Below are positions 49,536 through 59,827 of a stretch of 64,000 nucleotides of DNA, piece after piece. Each line of letters begins with the position of its first letter. Within the stretch, counting starts at the first letter, position 1. The DNA comes from an uncultured bacterium. Its GTDB lineage: Bacteria > Pseudomonadota > Alphaproteobacteria > Sphingomonadales > Sphingomonadaceae. The notes beneath the pieces are model-generated. The model searched no databases. It saw only the letters and a program-made list of their open reading frames with translations, and was not told where the DNA came from. A program made the position numbers and the translations under genes. The stretch lies in the NCBI GenBank assembly GCA_942636505.2, contig CALOGB020000129.1:62001-126000 (forward strand), written 5' to 3'.

Positions 49536-52500
49536 ATGCGATTTGCGAGACTGTGGGCGGCGCTAGCGATCGTCGTTGCGCCGGTTGCAGCGTTCGGGGG
49601 CGATACGCCACACGTCACGCTTGCCACGCCCAACATCTCGGACGGCGCGATCACGCGCTTTACGGTGCGGTTCAGCGACGCGATCGTCCCGCTCGGCGAT
49701 CCGCGCGCCGCCTCGCCGCTGAAGGTCGATTGCGCGGTGTCGGGTGAAGGGCGCTGGGTCGATCAGCAGACCTATGTCTGGGACTTTGCGCAAGGCCTGC
49801 CCGGCGGAACGCGCTGTACGCTGGCGACGCGAGAGGGACTGAAGAGCGCGGCTGGCTACGGCGTCGATGCGGAGAGCTTCACCGTCGATGCCGGCGGGCC
49901 GATCGCCCGCGCGGTGTTGCCCGGCGAGAGCGATATTGAGGAGGACCAGGTGTTCCTCGTCGCCGCGAACATGCTTGCGACCCGTGAGTCAATCGCCGCC
50001 AATGCCTATTGCGCGGTCGACGGGATCGGCGAGAAGATCGCGGTCGACGTGCTTGCGCCCGATCTGCCGGGGAAGCTGCTCGCCGGGTTGGGAAGCAGCT
50101 ACGCGGTCACCAATTTCCTCGAAAGCGCCGGGCTGCCCAAGACGATCCCCGCCGATGCCGCATCGCGCCAGCGGGCGCTGGCCGGCATTACCGCGCTGAA
50201 ATGCCGGCGCCCCCTGCCGCCGGGCCGTGACATGGCGCTGGTCTGGGGTAGCAACATCGCGAGCGCCGGGGGCAAGCTTGCTGGTGCCGACCAGCGGTTC
50301 GACTTCACCGTCCGCAAGCCCTTTACCGCGCGGTTCGAATGTTCGCGCGTCAACACTGCGGCGGGCTGCAGCCCGGTCGAGAAGGCCTATCTGCGGTTCT
50401 CCGCGCCCGTCCCGATGAGTGCGGCGACGCAGGTCCGGCTGACGCTCGCCGACGGCAAGACGGTCGCGCCGGTGTTCAGCGACGAGGAGAAAAACCGCGC
50501 GACGATCGAGCAGGTCACGTTTGCCGCACCGTTACCCTTTGCGACGCGTGGGACGGTTGCGATCCCCGCCGACCTCAAGGACGAAAGCGGCCGCATCCTC
50601 GCCAACCGCGAACGCTTCCCGCTGGAGGTGAAGTTCGACGAAGCCCCGCCGCTCGTCAAGTTCGCGGCCGATTTCGGTATCCTCGAAGCGAAACAGGGCG
50701 GCGTGCTCCCCGTCACCGTCCGCAACGTCGAGCCATCGCTGCAAGGCCAGACCGCGGGTATCGGCGGCCAGCGGCTGCGCGTGGGCGGTACCGACGGCGA
50801 GGTCGCCGCGTGGCTGCGGCGCGTCGAGGATGCGGGCAAGACCGATTACCAGACGATCGAGCGCAAGGGTGCCGAGCCGCTCCAGATCAATCATACCGGC
50901 GAGAAGCCGCTGCTGTTCGGGAGCGGTGGCGGCGGGGCCGGCGGTGGGTCAGGAGACCCATTCAAGCTCGACCTGCCGGGCAGGGGCAAGGACTTCGAGG
51001 TCGTCGGTCTGCCGCTGGGCAAGCCCGGTTTCTACGTCGTCGAACTCGCCAGCCCGACGCTGGGGCGTGCGCTCCTTGGTCGCGACGTGCCGCGCTATGT
51101 GGCAAGCGCCGCGCTGGTTACCGATCTCGCCGTGCATTTCGAATGGGGTCGCGATCGCTCGCTCGCCTGGGTCACGCGGCTGTCGACGGGCAAGCCGGTG
51201 GCGAACGCGGTGGTGCAGGTCAGCGACAGCTGCACGGGCAAGCCGCTCGCGCGCGGCGCGACCGACAAGAGCGGTGGGCTGATGGTCGCGCGCGGCCTGC
51301 CCGAACCCGAGACCTATGGCAGCTGTAAGGGCGAGGGCTCGCCGCATCCGCTGATGATCTCGGCGCGTACCGGCGACGATTTCAGCTTCACGCTGACCGA
51401 CTGGGGCGAGGGCATCCGGCCGTTCGATTTCGACCTGTCCTATGGCTATTCGGCGGCGACCGACATCATCCACACCGTGTTCGATCGCGCCCTGGTCCGC
51501 CAGGGCGAGACAATCCACATGAAGCATATCCTGCGCCGCCCCGATGCACGTGGTTTCTCGTTGGCGCCGGGCTTCACGGGCACGCTGCGGCTGTCGCATC
51601 GCGGCTCGGACACGCAGTTCGAGATGCCCGTGACGATCGGCGCCAACGGCACCGGCGAGACGGTCTGGACCGCGCCCAAGGGCGCGCCGATGGGGGATTA
51701 CGACCTCGTTTTCGTGGTCGGCGATACCACCACCGACTCCGCGCAGTCGTTCAAGGTCGACGAATACCGCCTGCCGACGATGCGTGCGAGCGTGACCGGG
51801 CCGAAGACCGCACTGATCAAGCCACGCACTGCACAGCTCGATCTGTTCGCCGGCTACCTCTCGGGCGGCGGCGCCCCCGGCCTGCCGGTCGATGTCCGCA
51901 TCGGCTGGTTCGCACACAGCGCTACGCCTGACGGATATGACAAATACAGCTTCGGCGGCGAACCGATCTCGGAGGGCGTCAAGTCGCTCAACGGCGAAGG
52001 CGAGGATGCGAAAACCCCGCTGCCCCCCACCCAGATGCTCCCCGCAACACTCGGCAGCGACGGCACCCGCCGCATGACGATCGACATGCCGCAGACGCTC
52101 CCCGGCACCACCGACATGCAAATCGAAATGGATTACCGCGACGCGAATGGCGAGACGCTGACCGCCTCGAAATCGATCCCGATCTACGCCTCGGGCGTGC
52201 AGCTCGGCGTCGCCACCGATGGCTGGATGATGCGCGCGGACGATCTGCGCCTGCGCTTCGTCGCGCTGAATACCGACGGCAAGCCGATCAAGGGGCAGAA
52301 GCTGTCCGTCGCGCTCTATAGCCGCCAGATCCTGACCGCGCGGCGGCGGCTGATCGGCGGGTTCTACGCCTATGACAACCGGATGCGAACGACGAAGCTG
52401 TCGTCCTCGTGCAGCGCCACCACCGATGCGCAGGGCCTCGCGCAGTGCAAGGCCGACCCGGGCGTCTCGGGCGAGATCTATGCGGTCGTCACCACCACCG

Positions 52501-55295
52501 ATGCCGATGGCAACGTCGCGCGTGCGGTGAAGTCGGTATGGCTCGCGGGGAACGACGACTGGTGGTTCGGCGGCGACAATGGCGACCGGATGGATGTCGT
52601 CCCCGAGAAGCTCACCTATGCCTCGGGCGAGACCGCGCGGTTCCAGGTACGGATGCCGTTCCGCTCTGCCACCGCGCTGGTCAGCGTCGAGCGCGAGGGC
52701 GTGTTGTCGAGCTTCGTGACAGAATTGTCGGGCAAGGACCCGGTGATCGAGGTGCCGATGGACGCGGCCTATGCGCCTGACGTCTATGTCTCGGTGCTGG
52801 TCGTGCGCGGTCGCGTCGAGAGCGGGTTCTGGAGTTGGATCCACCGGATCGCGCGGACGCTCGGGCTGTCGGATACGCCGGAGGACGCCGCCGAGCCTAC
52901 CGCGCTGGTCGATCTCGCCAAGCCCGCCTACCGCCTCGGCATCGCCAAGGTGAAGGTCGGCTGGGAAGGCCATACGCTCGCCGTCGCGGTCAAGGCGGAC
53001 CGCGAGCGTTATGCGCCGCGGGGGACGGCCAACGTCGCGATCCAGGTGCGGAAGCCCGATGGCAGCCCGGCACGCGAGGCTGATGTCGCGTTCGCCGCGG
53101 TCGACCAGGCGTTGCTGCAACTCGCGCCGAATGACAGCTGGAACATCCTCGACGCGATGATGGGCGATCGTCCGCTCTCGGTCCTGACCGCGACCGCGCA
53201 GATGCAGGTCGTCGGCAAACGGCATTATGGACGCAAGGCGCTCGAAGCGGGTGGCGGCGGTGGTGGCGGCGACCTGTCGGGGCTCAATCGCGAGAATTTC
53301 CAGCCGGTGCTGCTGTGGAAGGGGCATGTCCCGCTCGATGCGCAAGGGCGTGCGCGCGTGTCCGTGCCGCTGTCGGATGCGCTGTCGTCGTTCAAGCTCG
53401 TCGCGATCGCCACCGATGGTGCGCAGGCGTTCGGCACCGGCAGCACCGACATCCGTACCGCGCAGGATCTGTCGCTCTATGCCGGGATGCCGCCGCTGGT
53501 CCGATCGGGCGATTTCTACGGCGCGCGCTTCACGCTGCGGAACGGATCGGATCGCGCAATGACGGTCACCGCGAACGTCGACGTCTTCCCACGGATCGCG
53601 CAGGGCAAGCCGCTGACCGTCACCATTCCCGCGGGTGGTGCGGCACCGGTGGCGTGGAACCTCACCGCGCCGTCCGGAGTCGATACGTTGCGCTGGACGG
53701 TGCGCGCGAGGAGTAACGATGGCCGCGCGACCGATCAGGTTACGGTGACGCAGGACGTCATCCCGGCGGTGCCGACCGAGATCTGGGCGGCAACGCTCGC
53801 GCAGGTTGGTGAGAATACGGTGATCTCGATCGCGCCGCCGATGGGGGCGCTGCCGGGTCGTGGCAGCGTCGACATCCGCCTTGCCGATACGCTGGCGCCG
53901 TCGCTCGCCGGGGTGCGCGACTATATGAGCCGCTATCCGTTCAACTGTTTCGAGCAGCGGCTGTCGCGGATCGTCGTGCTCGGCGACATGGCGGGCTGGG
54001 CGACGCTGGCGGGCGAAATCCCGACCTATCAGGCGCCCGATGGGCTGCTGCGCTACTTCCCCGGCGACAGCCTGCAGGGGTCGGAGGCGCTGACCGCCTA
54101 TGTCCTGTCGATGACGGGCGCGGCGAACCTGTCGCTGCCGCCGGTGCAGCGCGCGCGGATGATCGAGGCGATGAAGGCGGTGCTCGACGGGCGCTTGCGA
54201 CACGAGGATTACGGCGATGTCCGCCTGACCAAGGTCGCGGCACTGGCCGCCTTGGCGCGGCAGGGCGAGGCCACCCCGGCGATGCTCGGCCAGATCGGGA
54301 TGACGCCCGCCGAGATGCCGACCGCGAGCCTCGCCGACTATATCACCGCGCTGACCGCGATTCCCGGCGCGTCGACCGAAGCGAAAGCGCAGGCCGAGGC
54401 GGTTTTGCGCACGCGCCTCGTGTTCGAGGGCACGCGGCTCGATCTGTCGGACTCGGCCAACGCGTCGTGGTGGCTGATGTCGTCGGCGGACGAGGCGGCG
54501 AACAAGGCGACCGCAGCGGTGCTCGGGCGGCCGGGTTGGCAGGACGATGCGCCGCGGCTGATGGTCGGCACGGCGCTGCGCCAGTCGCGCGGGCATTGGG
54601 ATACGACCACCGCCAACGCCTGGGGTGCGATCGCCGCGCGGCGGTTCGCGCAGGTCTATCCGTCGCAGGCGGTCACGGGCACGACGATGCTGTCTTATGC
54701 GGGGCGTAGCGCCGCGCGCGGCTGGCCGCTGGCGGAACCGGCGCGGACGGTGTCGTTCCCGCTCGCTGCCGCCGGACCACTGCGGTTGGCGCAAGGCGGC
54801 GGGGCAGGGCCGTGGGCGACCGTGTCGATTTCGGCGGCGGTACCGCTGCGGCAGCCGCTGTTCGCCGGCTATCGCCTGACGCGGAAAGTCGACGTCGTGC
54901 AGGCGCGCACGGCAGGGCGGCTGACGACGGGCGACGTTCTCCGCGTGACGCTGTCGGTCGAGGCGACCGCCGAGCGCAACTGGGTCGCGATCAGCGATCC
55001 GGTGCCCGCGGGCGCGACCGTGATCGGCGACCTCGGCGGCCAGTCGCAACTGCTCCAGCAAGGCGGCGGTGGCGGCGAGGGTGAGGGCGGCGGTCCGAGC
55101 TATGTCGAGCGCGGCCGCGATACGTGGCGCGCCTATTTCGCCTGGCTGCCCAAGGGAACCACGACCGTGACGTACACGCTGCGGCTCAACGGCGCCGGCC
55201 GGTTCCAGATGCCGCCTAGCCGGGTCGAGGCGATGTATTCGCCCGCAATTCGCGCCGCGGTGCCGAACCAGACGATGGTCGTCGCGGATCGATGA
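49536..55295 (+). CDS. bacterial alpha-2-macroglobulin with thioester motif
   Basis: A 1919-aa exported protein: signal peptide MRFARLWAALAIVVAPVAAF, then MG-type beta domains, an A2M core and a C-terminal thioester domain. The thioester motif is NCFEQ with Cys at about residue 1471 (YPFNCFEQRLSR). Such proteins trap proteases that reach the periplasm. No lipobox Cys follows the signal peptide, so it is probably soluble, unlike the E. coli lipoprotein. A Gly-rich run (GGGGAGGGSGD) near residue 470 and another near 1245 are unusual linkers. The start ATG follows GGGGAGA. The stop overlaps the start of pbpC (ATGA), the normal pairing in Proteobacteria. Confidence 0.93.
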   Translation: MRFARLWAALAIVVAPVAAFGGDTPHVTLATPNISDGAITRFTVRFSDAIVPLGDPRAASPLKVDCAVSGEGRWVDQQTYVWDFAQGLPGGTRCTLATREGLKSAAGYGVDAESFTVDAGGPIARAVLPGESDIEEDQVFLVAANMLATRESIAANAYCAVDGIGEKIAVDVLAPDLPGKLLAGLGSSYAVTNFLESAGLPKTIPADAASRQRALAGITALKCRRPLPPGRDMALVWGSNIASAGGKLAGADQRFDFTVRKPFTARFECSRVNTAAGCSPVEKAYLRFSAPVPMSAATQVRLTLADGKTVAPVFSDEEKNRATIEQVTFAAPLPFATRGTVAIPADLKDESGRILANRERFPLEVKFDEAPPLVKFAADFGILEAKQGGVLPVTVRNVEPSLQGQTAGIGGQRLRVGGTDGEVAAWLRRVEDAGKTDYQTIERKGAEPLQINHTGEKPLLFGSGGGGAGGGSGDPFKLDLPGRGKDFEVVGLPLGKPGFYVVELASPTLGRALLGRDVPRYVASAALVTDLAVHFEWGRDRSLAWVTRLSTGKPVANAVVQVSDSCTGKPLARGATDKSGGLMVARGLPEPETYGSCKGEGSPHPLMISARTGDDFSFTLTDWGEGIRPFDFDLSYGYSAATDIIHTVFDRALVRQGETIHMKHILRRPDARGFSLAPGFTGTLRLSHRGSDTQFEMPVTIGANGTGETVWTAPKGAPMGDYDLVFVVGDTTTDSAQSFKVDEYRLPTMRASVTGPKTALIKPRTAQLDLFAGYLSGGGAPGLPVDVRIGWFAHSATPDGYDKYSFGGEPISEGVKSLNGEGEDAKTPLPPTQMLPATLGSDGTRRMTIDMPQTLPGTTDMQIEMDYRDANGETLTASKSIPIYASGVQLGVATDGWMMRADDLRLRFVALNTDGKPIKGQKLSVALYSRQILTARRRLIGGFYAYDNRMRTTKLSSSCSATTDAQGLAQCKADPGVSGEIYAVVTTTDADGNVARAVKSVWLAGNDDWWFGGDNGDRMDVVPEKLTYASGETARFQVRMPFRSATALVSVEREGVLSSFVTELSGKDPVIEVPMDAAYAPDVYVSVLVVRGRVESGFWSWIHRIARTLGLSDTPEDAAEPTALVDLAKPAYRLGIAKVKVGWEGHTLAVAVKADRERYAPRGTANVAIQVRKPDGSPAREADVAFAAVDQALLQLAPNDSWNILDAMMGDRPLSVLTATAQMQVVGKRHYGRKALEAGGGGGGGDLSGLNRENFQPVLLWKGHVPLDAQGRARVSVPLSDALSSFKLVAIATDGAQAFGTGSTDIRTAQDLSLYAGMPPLVRSGDFYGARFTLRNGSDRAMTVTANVDVFPRIAQGKPLTVTIPAGGAAPVAWNLTAPSGVDTLRWTVRARSNDGRATDQVTVTQDVIPAVPTEIWAATLAQVGENTVISIAPPMGALPGRGSVDIRLADTLAPSLAGVRDYMSRYPFNCFEQRLSRIVVLGDMAGWATLAGEIPTYQAPDGLLRYFPGDSLQGSEALTAYVLSMTGAANLSLPPVQRARMIEAMKAVLDGRLRHEDYGDVRLTKVAALAALARQGEATPAMLGQIGMTPAEMPTASLADYITALTAIPGASTEAKAQAEAVLRTRLVFEGTRLDLSDSANASWWLMSSADEAANKATAAVLGRPGWQDDAPRLMVGTALRQSRGHWDTTTANAWGAIAARRFAQVYPSQAVTGTTMLSYAGRSAARGWPLAEPARTVSFPLAAAGPLRLAQGGGAGPWATVSISAAVPLRQPLFAGYRLTRKVDVVQARTAGRLTTGDVLRVTLSVEATAERNWVAISDPVPAGATVIGDLGGQSQLLQQGGGGGEGEGGGPSYVERGRDTWRAYFAWLPKGTTTVTYTLRLNGAGRFQMPPSRVEAMYSPAIRAAVPNQTMVVADR

Positions 55296-57397
55296 AGCAG
55301 CGCGCGGCGCTTGTCGGATTGCTGGTGCTGATCCTCGCCGCGGTCGGGTTCGACTTGGCGACGTTCCCGCCGCCGCTGCCGGGCTATGCGCAGGTTCGCG
55401 CTGCGTGGAAGCCGTCGGAGGCGTGGCTGTACGATCGCCACGGCGTGCTGATCGACAGCGCGCGCGTCAATTTCGCCGCGCGGCGGCTGGCTTGGGTGCC
55501 GCTCGACCAGATCGCGCCGGTCGTGCCCGCCACCGTCGTCGCGGCGGAAGACGCCCGCTTCCGCAGCCATGGCGGCGTCGACTGGCTGGCGATCCTCGGC
55601 TCGGTTGGCGCGCGCGCGAAGGGCGAGCGGGGCAGGGGGGCGAGTACGCTCTCGATGCAGGTCGCCGCGTTCCTGTCGCCGACGCTGGCGATGCCCGGCG
55701 CACGCGGCTGGCGCGACAAGCTCCGCCAGATGCGCGCGGCCCGATCGCTGGAGATGACGTGGAGCAAGGACCAGATCCTCGAGGCGTACCTGAACCTCGC
55801 ACCCTTCCGCGGCGAGACGCAGGGGATCGGCGCGGCGGCGCTGTCGCTGTTCGGCAAGACCCCCGCGGCGATGGCACGCGACGACGCGCTGCTGCTGACC
55901 GCACTGCTGCCCGATCCGCAGGCGCCCGCCCCTCGCATCGCCGCGCGGGCCTGCCGATTGGGGGGCGTGGGTGATTGTACGCGGTTCGCCAGCGAGGCCG
56001 CGTCGATGCTCGGCCCGGTGCGGACGCTGGCGCTCGATCCGGGCCTCGCGCCGCATCTCGCCGATCGCCTGCTGACCAAGCCGGGCCTGCGGATCACGAC
56101 CACGCTCGATGCCGCGCTCCAGCGCATGGTCGCCGCCGCGCTGCGTCGCCAGCTTCTCGGGCTCGGTGGATCGCGCGCGCGCGACGGGTCCGCGGTGGTG
56201 ATCGACAATGCCAGCGGTGACGTGCTTGCCTATGTCGGCGGGATCGGCGGCGCCTCGACCGCGCCAGCGGTCGATGCCGCCAACGCCTATCGCCAGGCCG
56301 GGTCGACGCTGAAGCCGTTCCTCTACGCGCAGGCGATCGAGCGCGGCTACCTGACCCCGGCCTCGGTGCTCGACGATTCGCCGGTGCAGCTCGACACGGC
56401 GTCGGGGCTGTACGTACCGCAGAATTACGATCGCGGGTTCAAGGGGCGCGTGTCCGTGCGCAGCGCGCTGGCGGGGTCGCTCAACGTGCCCGCGGTGCGG
56501 ACGCTGCTGCTGGTCGGTGTCGAGCCGTTCCGCGATCGGCTATGGGACACGGGGTATCGTGGGCTCGTCGAGGACGGCGATTATTACGGGTTCAGCCTCG
56601 CGCTCGGATCGGCCGAGGTGACTCTGCTCGAACAGGCCGACGCGTACCGGTCGCTCGCGAATGGCGGGCGCTGGTCCCCGCTGCGGCTGACCGCCGATGC
56701 TCCCCACGTTGCCGCTCGTCCGGTCACGACGCTCGCGGCCGCCTGGATCGTCGCCGACATGATGGCGGATCCCAATGCCCGCGCCGCCACCTTCGGGCTT
56801 GATTCGGCCCTGCGCCTGCCGTTCTGGACCGCGGTGAAGACGGGCACTTCGAAAGGCATGCGCGACAATTGGTGCGTCGGGTTCTCGCGCCGCTATACGG
56901 TTGCGGTCTGGGTCGGGAACGTCGAGGGCGATCCGATGCGCGCGGTTTCCGGCACCAGCGGCGCGGCGCCGGTGTGGCACGACGTGATGCTGGCGCTCGG
57001 ACGCGACGACGATCGAGGACCACCGATGCCGGCTGGTGTCGAACGTCGCCGGATCGCTTTCGCCGACGCGATCGAGCAGCCCCGCATGGAGTATTTTCTC
57101 CGCGGCACCGGCCAGTCGCTGATCGCCGCGGCGCCAGCCACCGCTCGGCGCGCGCGGATCGTCAACCCCGCCTCGGGCAGCGTCTACGCGATCGACCCCG
57201 ACATCCCCGCCGACCGCCAGCGCCTCGCGATCGAGACCACCGGCGACGTTCGCGCGCACCACGTGTTCCTCGACAATCGCGACCTCGGCCCCGCCGCGCA
57301 GCAGTTGTTGTTCTTCGCCCCGCCGGGCCGACACCGGTTGCGGCTCGTCGACGCAGCCGGTCGCGCCGCCGACCAGGTGATCGTCACGATCCGCTGA
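55292..57397 (+). CDS. pbpC: penicillin-binding protein 1C
   Basis: A 701-aa bifunctional peptidoglycan synthase. An N-terminal membrane anchor (ALVGLLVLILAAVGF) precedes the glycosyltransferase domain with Glu86 in VAAEDARFRSHGGVDW and GASTLSMQVA. The transpeptidase domain has GSTLKPF with Ser338, SLN in ALAGSLNVPAV, and KTGTSKGMRDNW. A C-terminal BiPBP-type domain follows (RIVNPASGSVYAIDP). It is thought to act in cell-wall repair together with the alpha-2-macroglobulin that is encoded directly upstream and overlaps it by 4 bp. Its 3' end overlaps the convergent 107-aa gene by 14 bp. Confidence 0.94.
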   Translation: MKQRAALVGLLVLILAAVGFDLATFPPPLPGYAQVRAAWKPSEAWLYDRHGVLIDSARVNFAARRLAWVPLDQIAPVVPATVVAAEDARFRSHGGVDWLAILGSVGARAKGERGRGASTLSMQVAAFLSPTLAMPGARGWRDKLRQMRAARSLEMTWSKDQILEAYLNLAPFRGETQGIGAAALSLFGKTPAAMARDDALLLTALLPDPQAPAPRIAARACRLGGVGDCTRFASEAASMLGPVRTLALDPGLAPHLADRLLTKPGLRITTTLDAALQRMVAAALRRQLLGLGGSRARDGSAVVIDNASGDVLAYVGGIGGASTAPAVDAANAYRQAGSTLKPFLYAQAIERGYLTPASVLDDSPVQLDTASGLYVPQNYDRGFKGRVSVRSALAGSLNVPAVRTLLLVGVEPFRDRLWDTGYRGLVEDGDYYGFSLALGSAEVTLLEQADAYRSLANGGRWSPLRLTADAPHVAARPVTTLAAAWIVADMMADPNARAATFGLDSALRLPFWTAVKTGTSKGMRDNWCVGFSRRYTVAVWVGNVEGDPMRAVSGTSGAAPVWHDVMLALGRDDDRGPPMPAGVERRRIAFADAIEQPRMEYFLRGTGQSLIAAAPATARRARIVNPASGSVYAIDPDIPADRQRLAIETTGDVRAHHVFLDNRDLGPAAQQLLFFAPPGRHRLRLVDAAGRAADQVIVTIR

Positions 57398-57707
57398 GCG
57401 GGACCGTTCGTTTTCTCCGCCAGGCATGCGAACGTCGGTTCAGGACGGCAAGGTCCACCTCTCCGGCAAGCGCCGCCTCTGCCAGCGCGATGGCCCGGTC
57501 CAGCAGCGCGCGGTCGGCGTGCGCATAGGCGGGGCGGCCGGGTATGCGGTCATACCACACGCCGTCGCTCGCATTGTCGAGGAAGATACGCTGGAAGCAG
57601 TGATCCGCCTCGACCGGCCAGCGGCGTGTACGGGCCACCGCCGGCAAACTGTCGCGGGTAAGTTCCAGCCAACGGGCTTCGGCGGCAGCACGGTCTTCGG
57701 ACTTCAT
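57384..57707 (-). CDS. small conserved protein, 107 aa, next to GH84 gene
   Basis: A compact protein beginning MKSEDRAAAEARWLELTRD with LPAVARTRRWPVEADHCFQR, LDNASDGVWYDRIPGRPAY and LAEAALAGEVDLAVLNRRS. The pattern resembles short sphingomonad and caulobacter proteins sometimes labelled as GCN5-related acetyltransferases, although no acetyl-CoA motif is visible here. It starts 56 bp after the GH84 stop in the same direction, so it is likely co-transcribed. The start ATG has only a weak ribosome site. Its end overlaps pbpC on the other strand by 14 bp. Function unknown. Confidence 0.72.
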   Translation of the reverse strand: MKSEDRAAAEARWLELTRDSLPAVARTRRWPVEADHCFQRIFLDNASDGVWYDRIPGRPAYAHADRALLDRAIALAEAALAGEVDLAVLNRRSHAWRRKRTVPLSGS

Positions 57708-57763
57708 CCGGTCGAAACGATCGAAAGCCGGGAAGGTCGCGCCGTTCGCTACCGGATCATCGG

Positions 57764-59746
57764 CTACCGCTCGACGGCGGGGGAAGCGTTGCCCGCGTGG
57801 TCGAACGCGATCAGCGTCGGCGCGTCGGCGACGAACGTGTCGAGCACGCCGTCCGCGATCTTGATCGGTCCGTCGAACCGCGTTGCGCCGGGAATGCTCT
57901 GGATCGCCGCCGCCTCGGCGGCCAACCGCTTGGCATTGGCGAAATAGCGTCCCGCTGCGCTGCTGCCGAGGTTGGCCGCGTCGAGGCCGGCGGCGGTCAA
58001 CTGGAGCGCACGCCCCCAACGCTGCATCGCGTCCAGCCACGGCCGCGACTGCGCCGCGAAACCGGGGTCGATGGTCCCGGACCGGATGATGTCGGGCGCA
58101 TTCGCGATCTCGTCGGCGCGCGCGGTCAGGTCCGCGATCGCTGCTCGCCGCGCCGCCGCATCGCCCCCGGCCAGCGCCTCCCGCACGCCGTCCAGCACCG
58201 CCTTCAATCGCGGCGCCTGCTCCTGCCAGGGCTGGCTGCCGAAGGTCGGTGCCATGTGTTGCGTATCGAAGAACGTCAGCAGCGCAGCGGTTGCGCGCTC
58301 GTCGCCGCCCGCCAGTTCCCGCGCAGAGAAATGCCACGCCCGTTGCGCATCATACGTCTTGTCGTTCCAGCCGAACGCGGCGACGCCGGTCACCGCCGGA
58401 CGACTGGGGGCCTCCTGGTTCATCGGGTTCGACAGGATGCCGGTCAGCTCACCCGACAGCCCCGCCTCGCGCCGCGTATAGGGCGCCATCAGCAGCCGAC
58501 CCGTGGTCTGCGCATAATCGTTGACCGGATAATTGTCCCACAACAGCGTCTTGCGACCGAACGCCTTGGTCGCCGCCTTGGCGTCGGGGATCGAGATCGC
58601 CGGCGGCACGACGTCGGTACCGGTCCACTGCACGACGATCCGCGGATCGAGATGTTTCCGGAGCGCCGCCTTGTACGGCGTTTCCTTGGCATCGTAATAC
58701 TCCGTCGGCACCATGATCAGCGCCCGCGCCGACGGGTCCTTGGCCGCGAGGTTGGCCTGCACCGCATTCAGCAATTGCGACTGCGCGATGCCCGCTGCTT
58801 CCGCGCCCGACGGACCGAACGCCGCCTTGTCCTTCTCGCAATTCCACTTGGTGTATTCGATGTCGTCGAGCGCGACATAGAAGCTGCCGACGCCGATCGA
58901 TCGCATCGCATCGAACTTACGTTCCAGTGCCTGCACGTCCGCAGGGTCGGAGAAGCAGACCGACGGCCCCGGCGAGACCGCGTAGACGAAGTCGACATGG
59001 TTCCGCCGCGCCGTCGTCGCGAGCGTACCCAGCGCCTTCAGCGTCGCCGCGGGATACGCCTCCCGCCAGCGATCGCGCGCGTACGGATCGTCCTTCGGGC
59101 TGTAGACATAGGTGTTCGCCTTGACCGTGGCGAGGAAGTCGAGATGCCTGGTGCGGTCAGCCATCGACCACGGCGCGCCGTAGAATCCCTCGATCGTGCC
59201 GCGGATCGGCATCGCCGGATGATCCTGGATCACCAGCGCCGGGATCGTCGACCGCCGGGCAAGCTGGCGAAACGTCTGTGCGGCATGGAACAGGCCGTCC
59301 GCATCGTGACCCGCCAGCGTGACGACACCGCCCGATGCCGAAGCAAGGCTCGCAATCGTGTAGCCTTCCGCATGGTTGTCGGCCACCGCGCGGCTGCGGG
59401 CAAGTGCATCGCGGACGATCGGTGCGGCGGCGGTTCCGAGCACGACATACGTCCCGTCGATGACCGAGGGCAGGCGCCGGGCGGTGGTGATCGTCTTCAC
59501 GCCCGATGCCGTCAGGATGCTGCGGACGAGCGCGATCGTGTCGGGATCGACGCCGGGTGCCGCGATCAACGATACCGAACGCCCGAGCGCGATCGTTCCC
59601 GACCCGAGCTCGATCGAGGTCGGCGTCGGGAACAGCGCGGGCATCGTCACCGGACCAGCCGAAGCTGATCCCGACGCGAGACTCGCCAGGCTCGCGGCAA
59701 CCATCAGCGTGGGCACGAGGCCGAACTTGCCAATCTGTCGCGTCAT
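57764..59746 (-). CDS. GH84-type beta-N-acetylglucosaminidase (O-GlcNAcase/hyaluronidase-like)
   Basis: A 660-aa exported protein with a signal peptide ending near SASA. An N-terminal GH20b-like domain (residues about 35-165) precedes a GH84 TIM barrel: RGTIEGFYGAPWSMADRTRH, ANTYVYSPKDDPYARDRWR, and the catalytic Asp pair in YVALDDIEYTKW. VQWTGTDVVPPAIS and LLWDNYPVNDYA complete the barrel. A helical C-terminal part follows. It should remove terminal beta-N-acetylglucosamine from glycans. The ATG at 59744-59746 follows GGAG by 7 bases. It leads an operon with the 107-aa protein. Confidence 0.9.
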   Translation of the reverse strand: MTRQIGKFGLVPTLMVAASLASLASGSASAGPVTMPALFPTPTSIELGSGTIALGRSVSLIAAPGVDPDTIALVRSILTASGVKTITTARRLPSVIDGTYVVLGTAAAPIVRDALARSRAVADNHAEGYTIASLASASGGVVTLAGHDADGLFHAAQTFRQLARRSTIPALVIQDHPAMPIRGTIEGFYGAPWSMADRTRHLDFLATVKANTYVYSPKDDPYARDRWREAYPAATLKALGTLATTARRNHVDFVYAVSPGPSVCFSDPADVQALERKFDAMRSIGVGSFYVALDDIEYTKWNCEKDKAAFGPSGAEAAGIAQSQLLNAVQANLAAKDPSARALIMVPTEYYDAKETPYKAALRKHLDPRIVVQWTGTDVVPPAISIPDAKAATKAFGRKTLLWDNYPVNDYAQTTGRLLMAPYTRREAGLSGELTGILSNPMNQEAPSRPAVTGVAAFGWNDKTYDAQRAWHFSARELAGGDERATAALLTFFDTQHMAPTFGSQPWQEQAPRLKAVLDGVREALAGGDAAARRAAIADLTARADEIANAPDIIRSGTIDPGFAAQSRPWLDAMQRWGRALQLTAAGLDAANLGSSAAGRYFANAKRLAAEAAAIQSIPGATRFDGPIKIADGVLDTFVADAPTLIAFDHAGNASPAVER

Positions 59747-59827
59747 GCTCGTCTCCGGTATCATAATGGTATTATGACCCGAGGGATACGGTAGCTGCGA
59801 GACGACCGCAACCCGTACGGAAACCGC

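Noticed and set aside
50949..55061. A 1370-codon open frame on the minus strand
   Set aside because: It is antisense to the alpha-2-macroglobulin gene; its Arg-rich translation shows no domain, and high GC third positions keep this frame free of stops.
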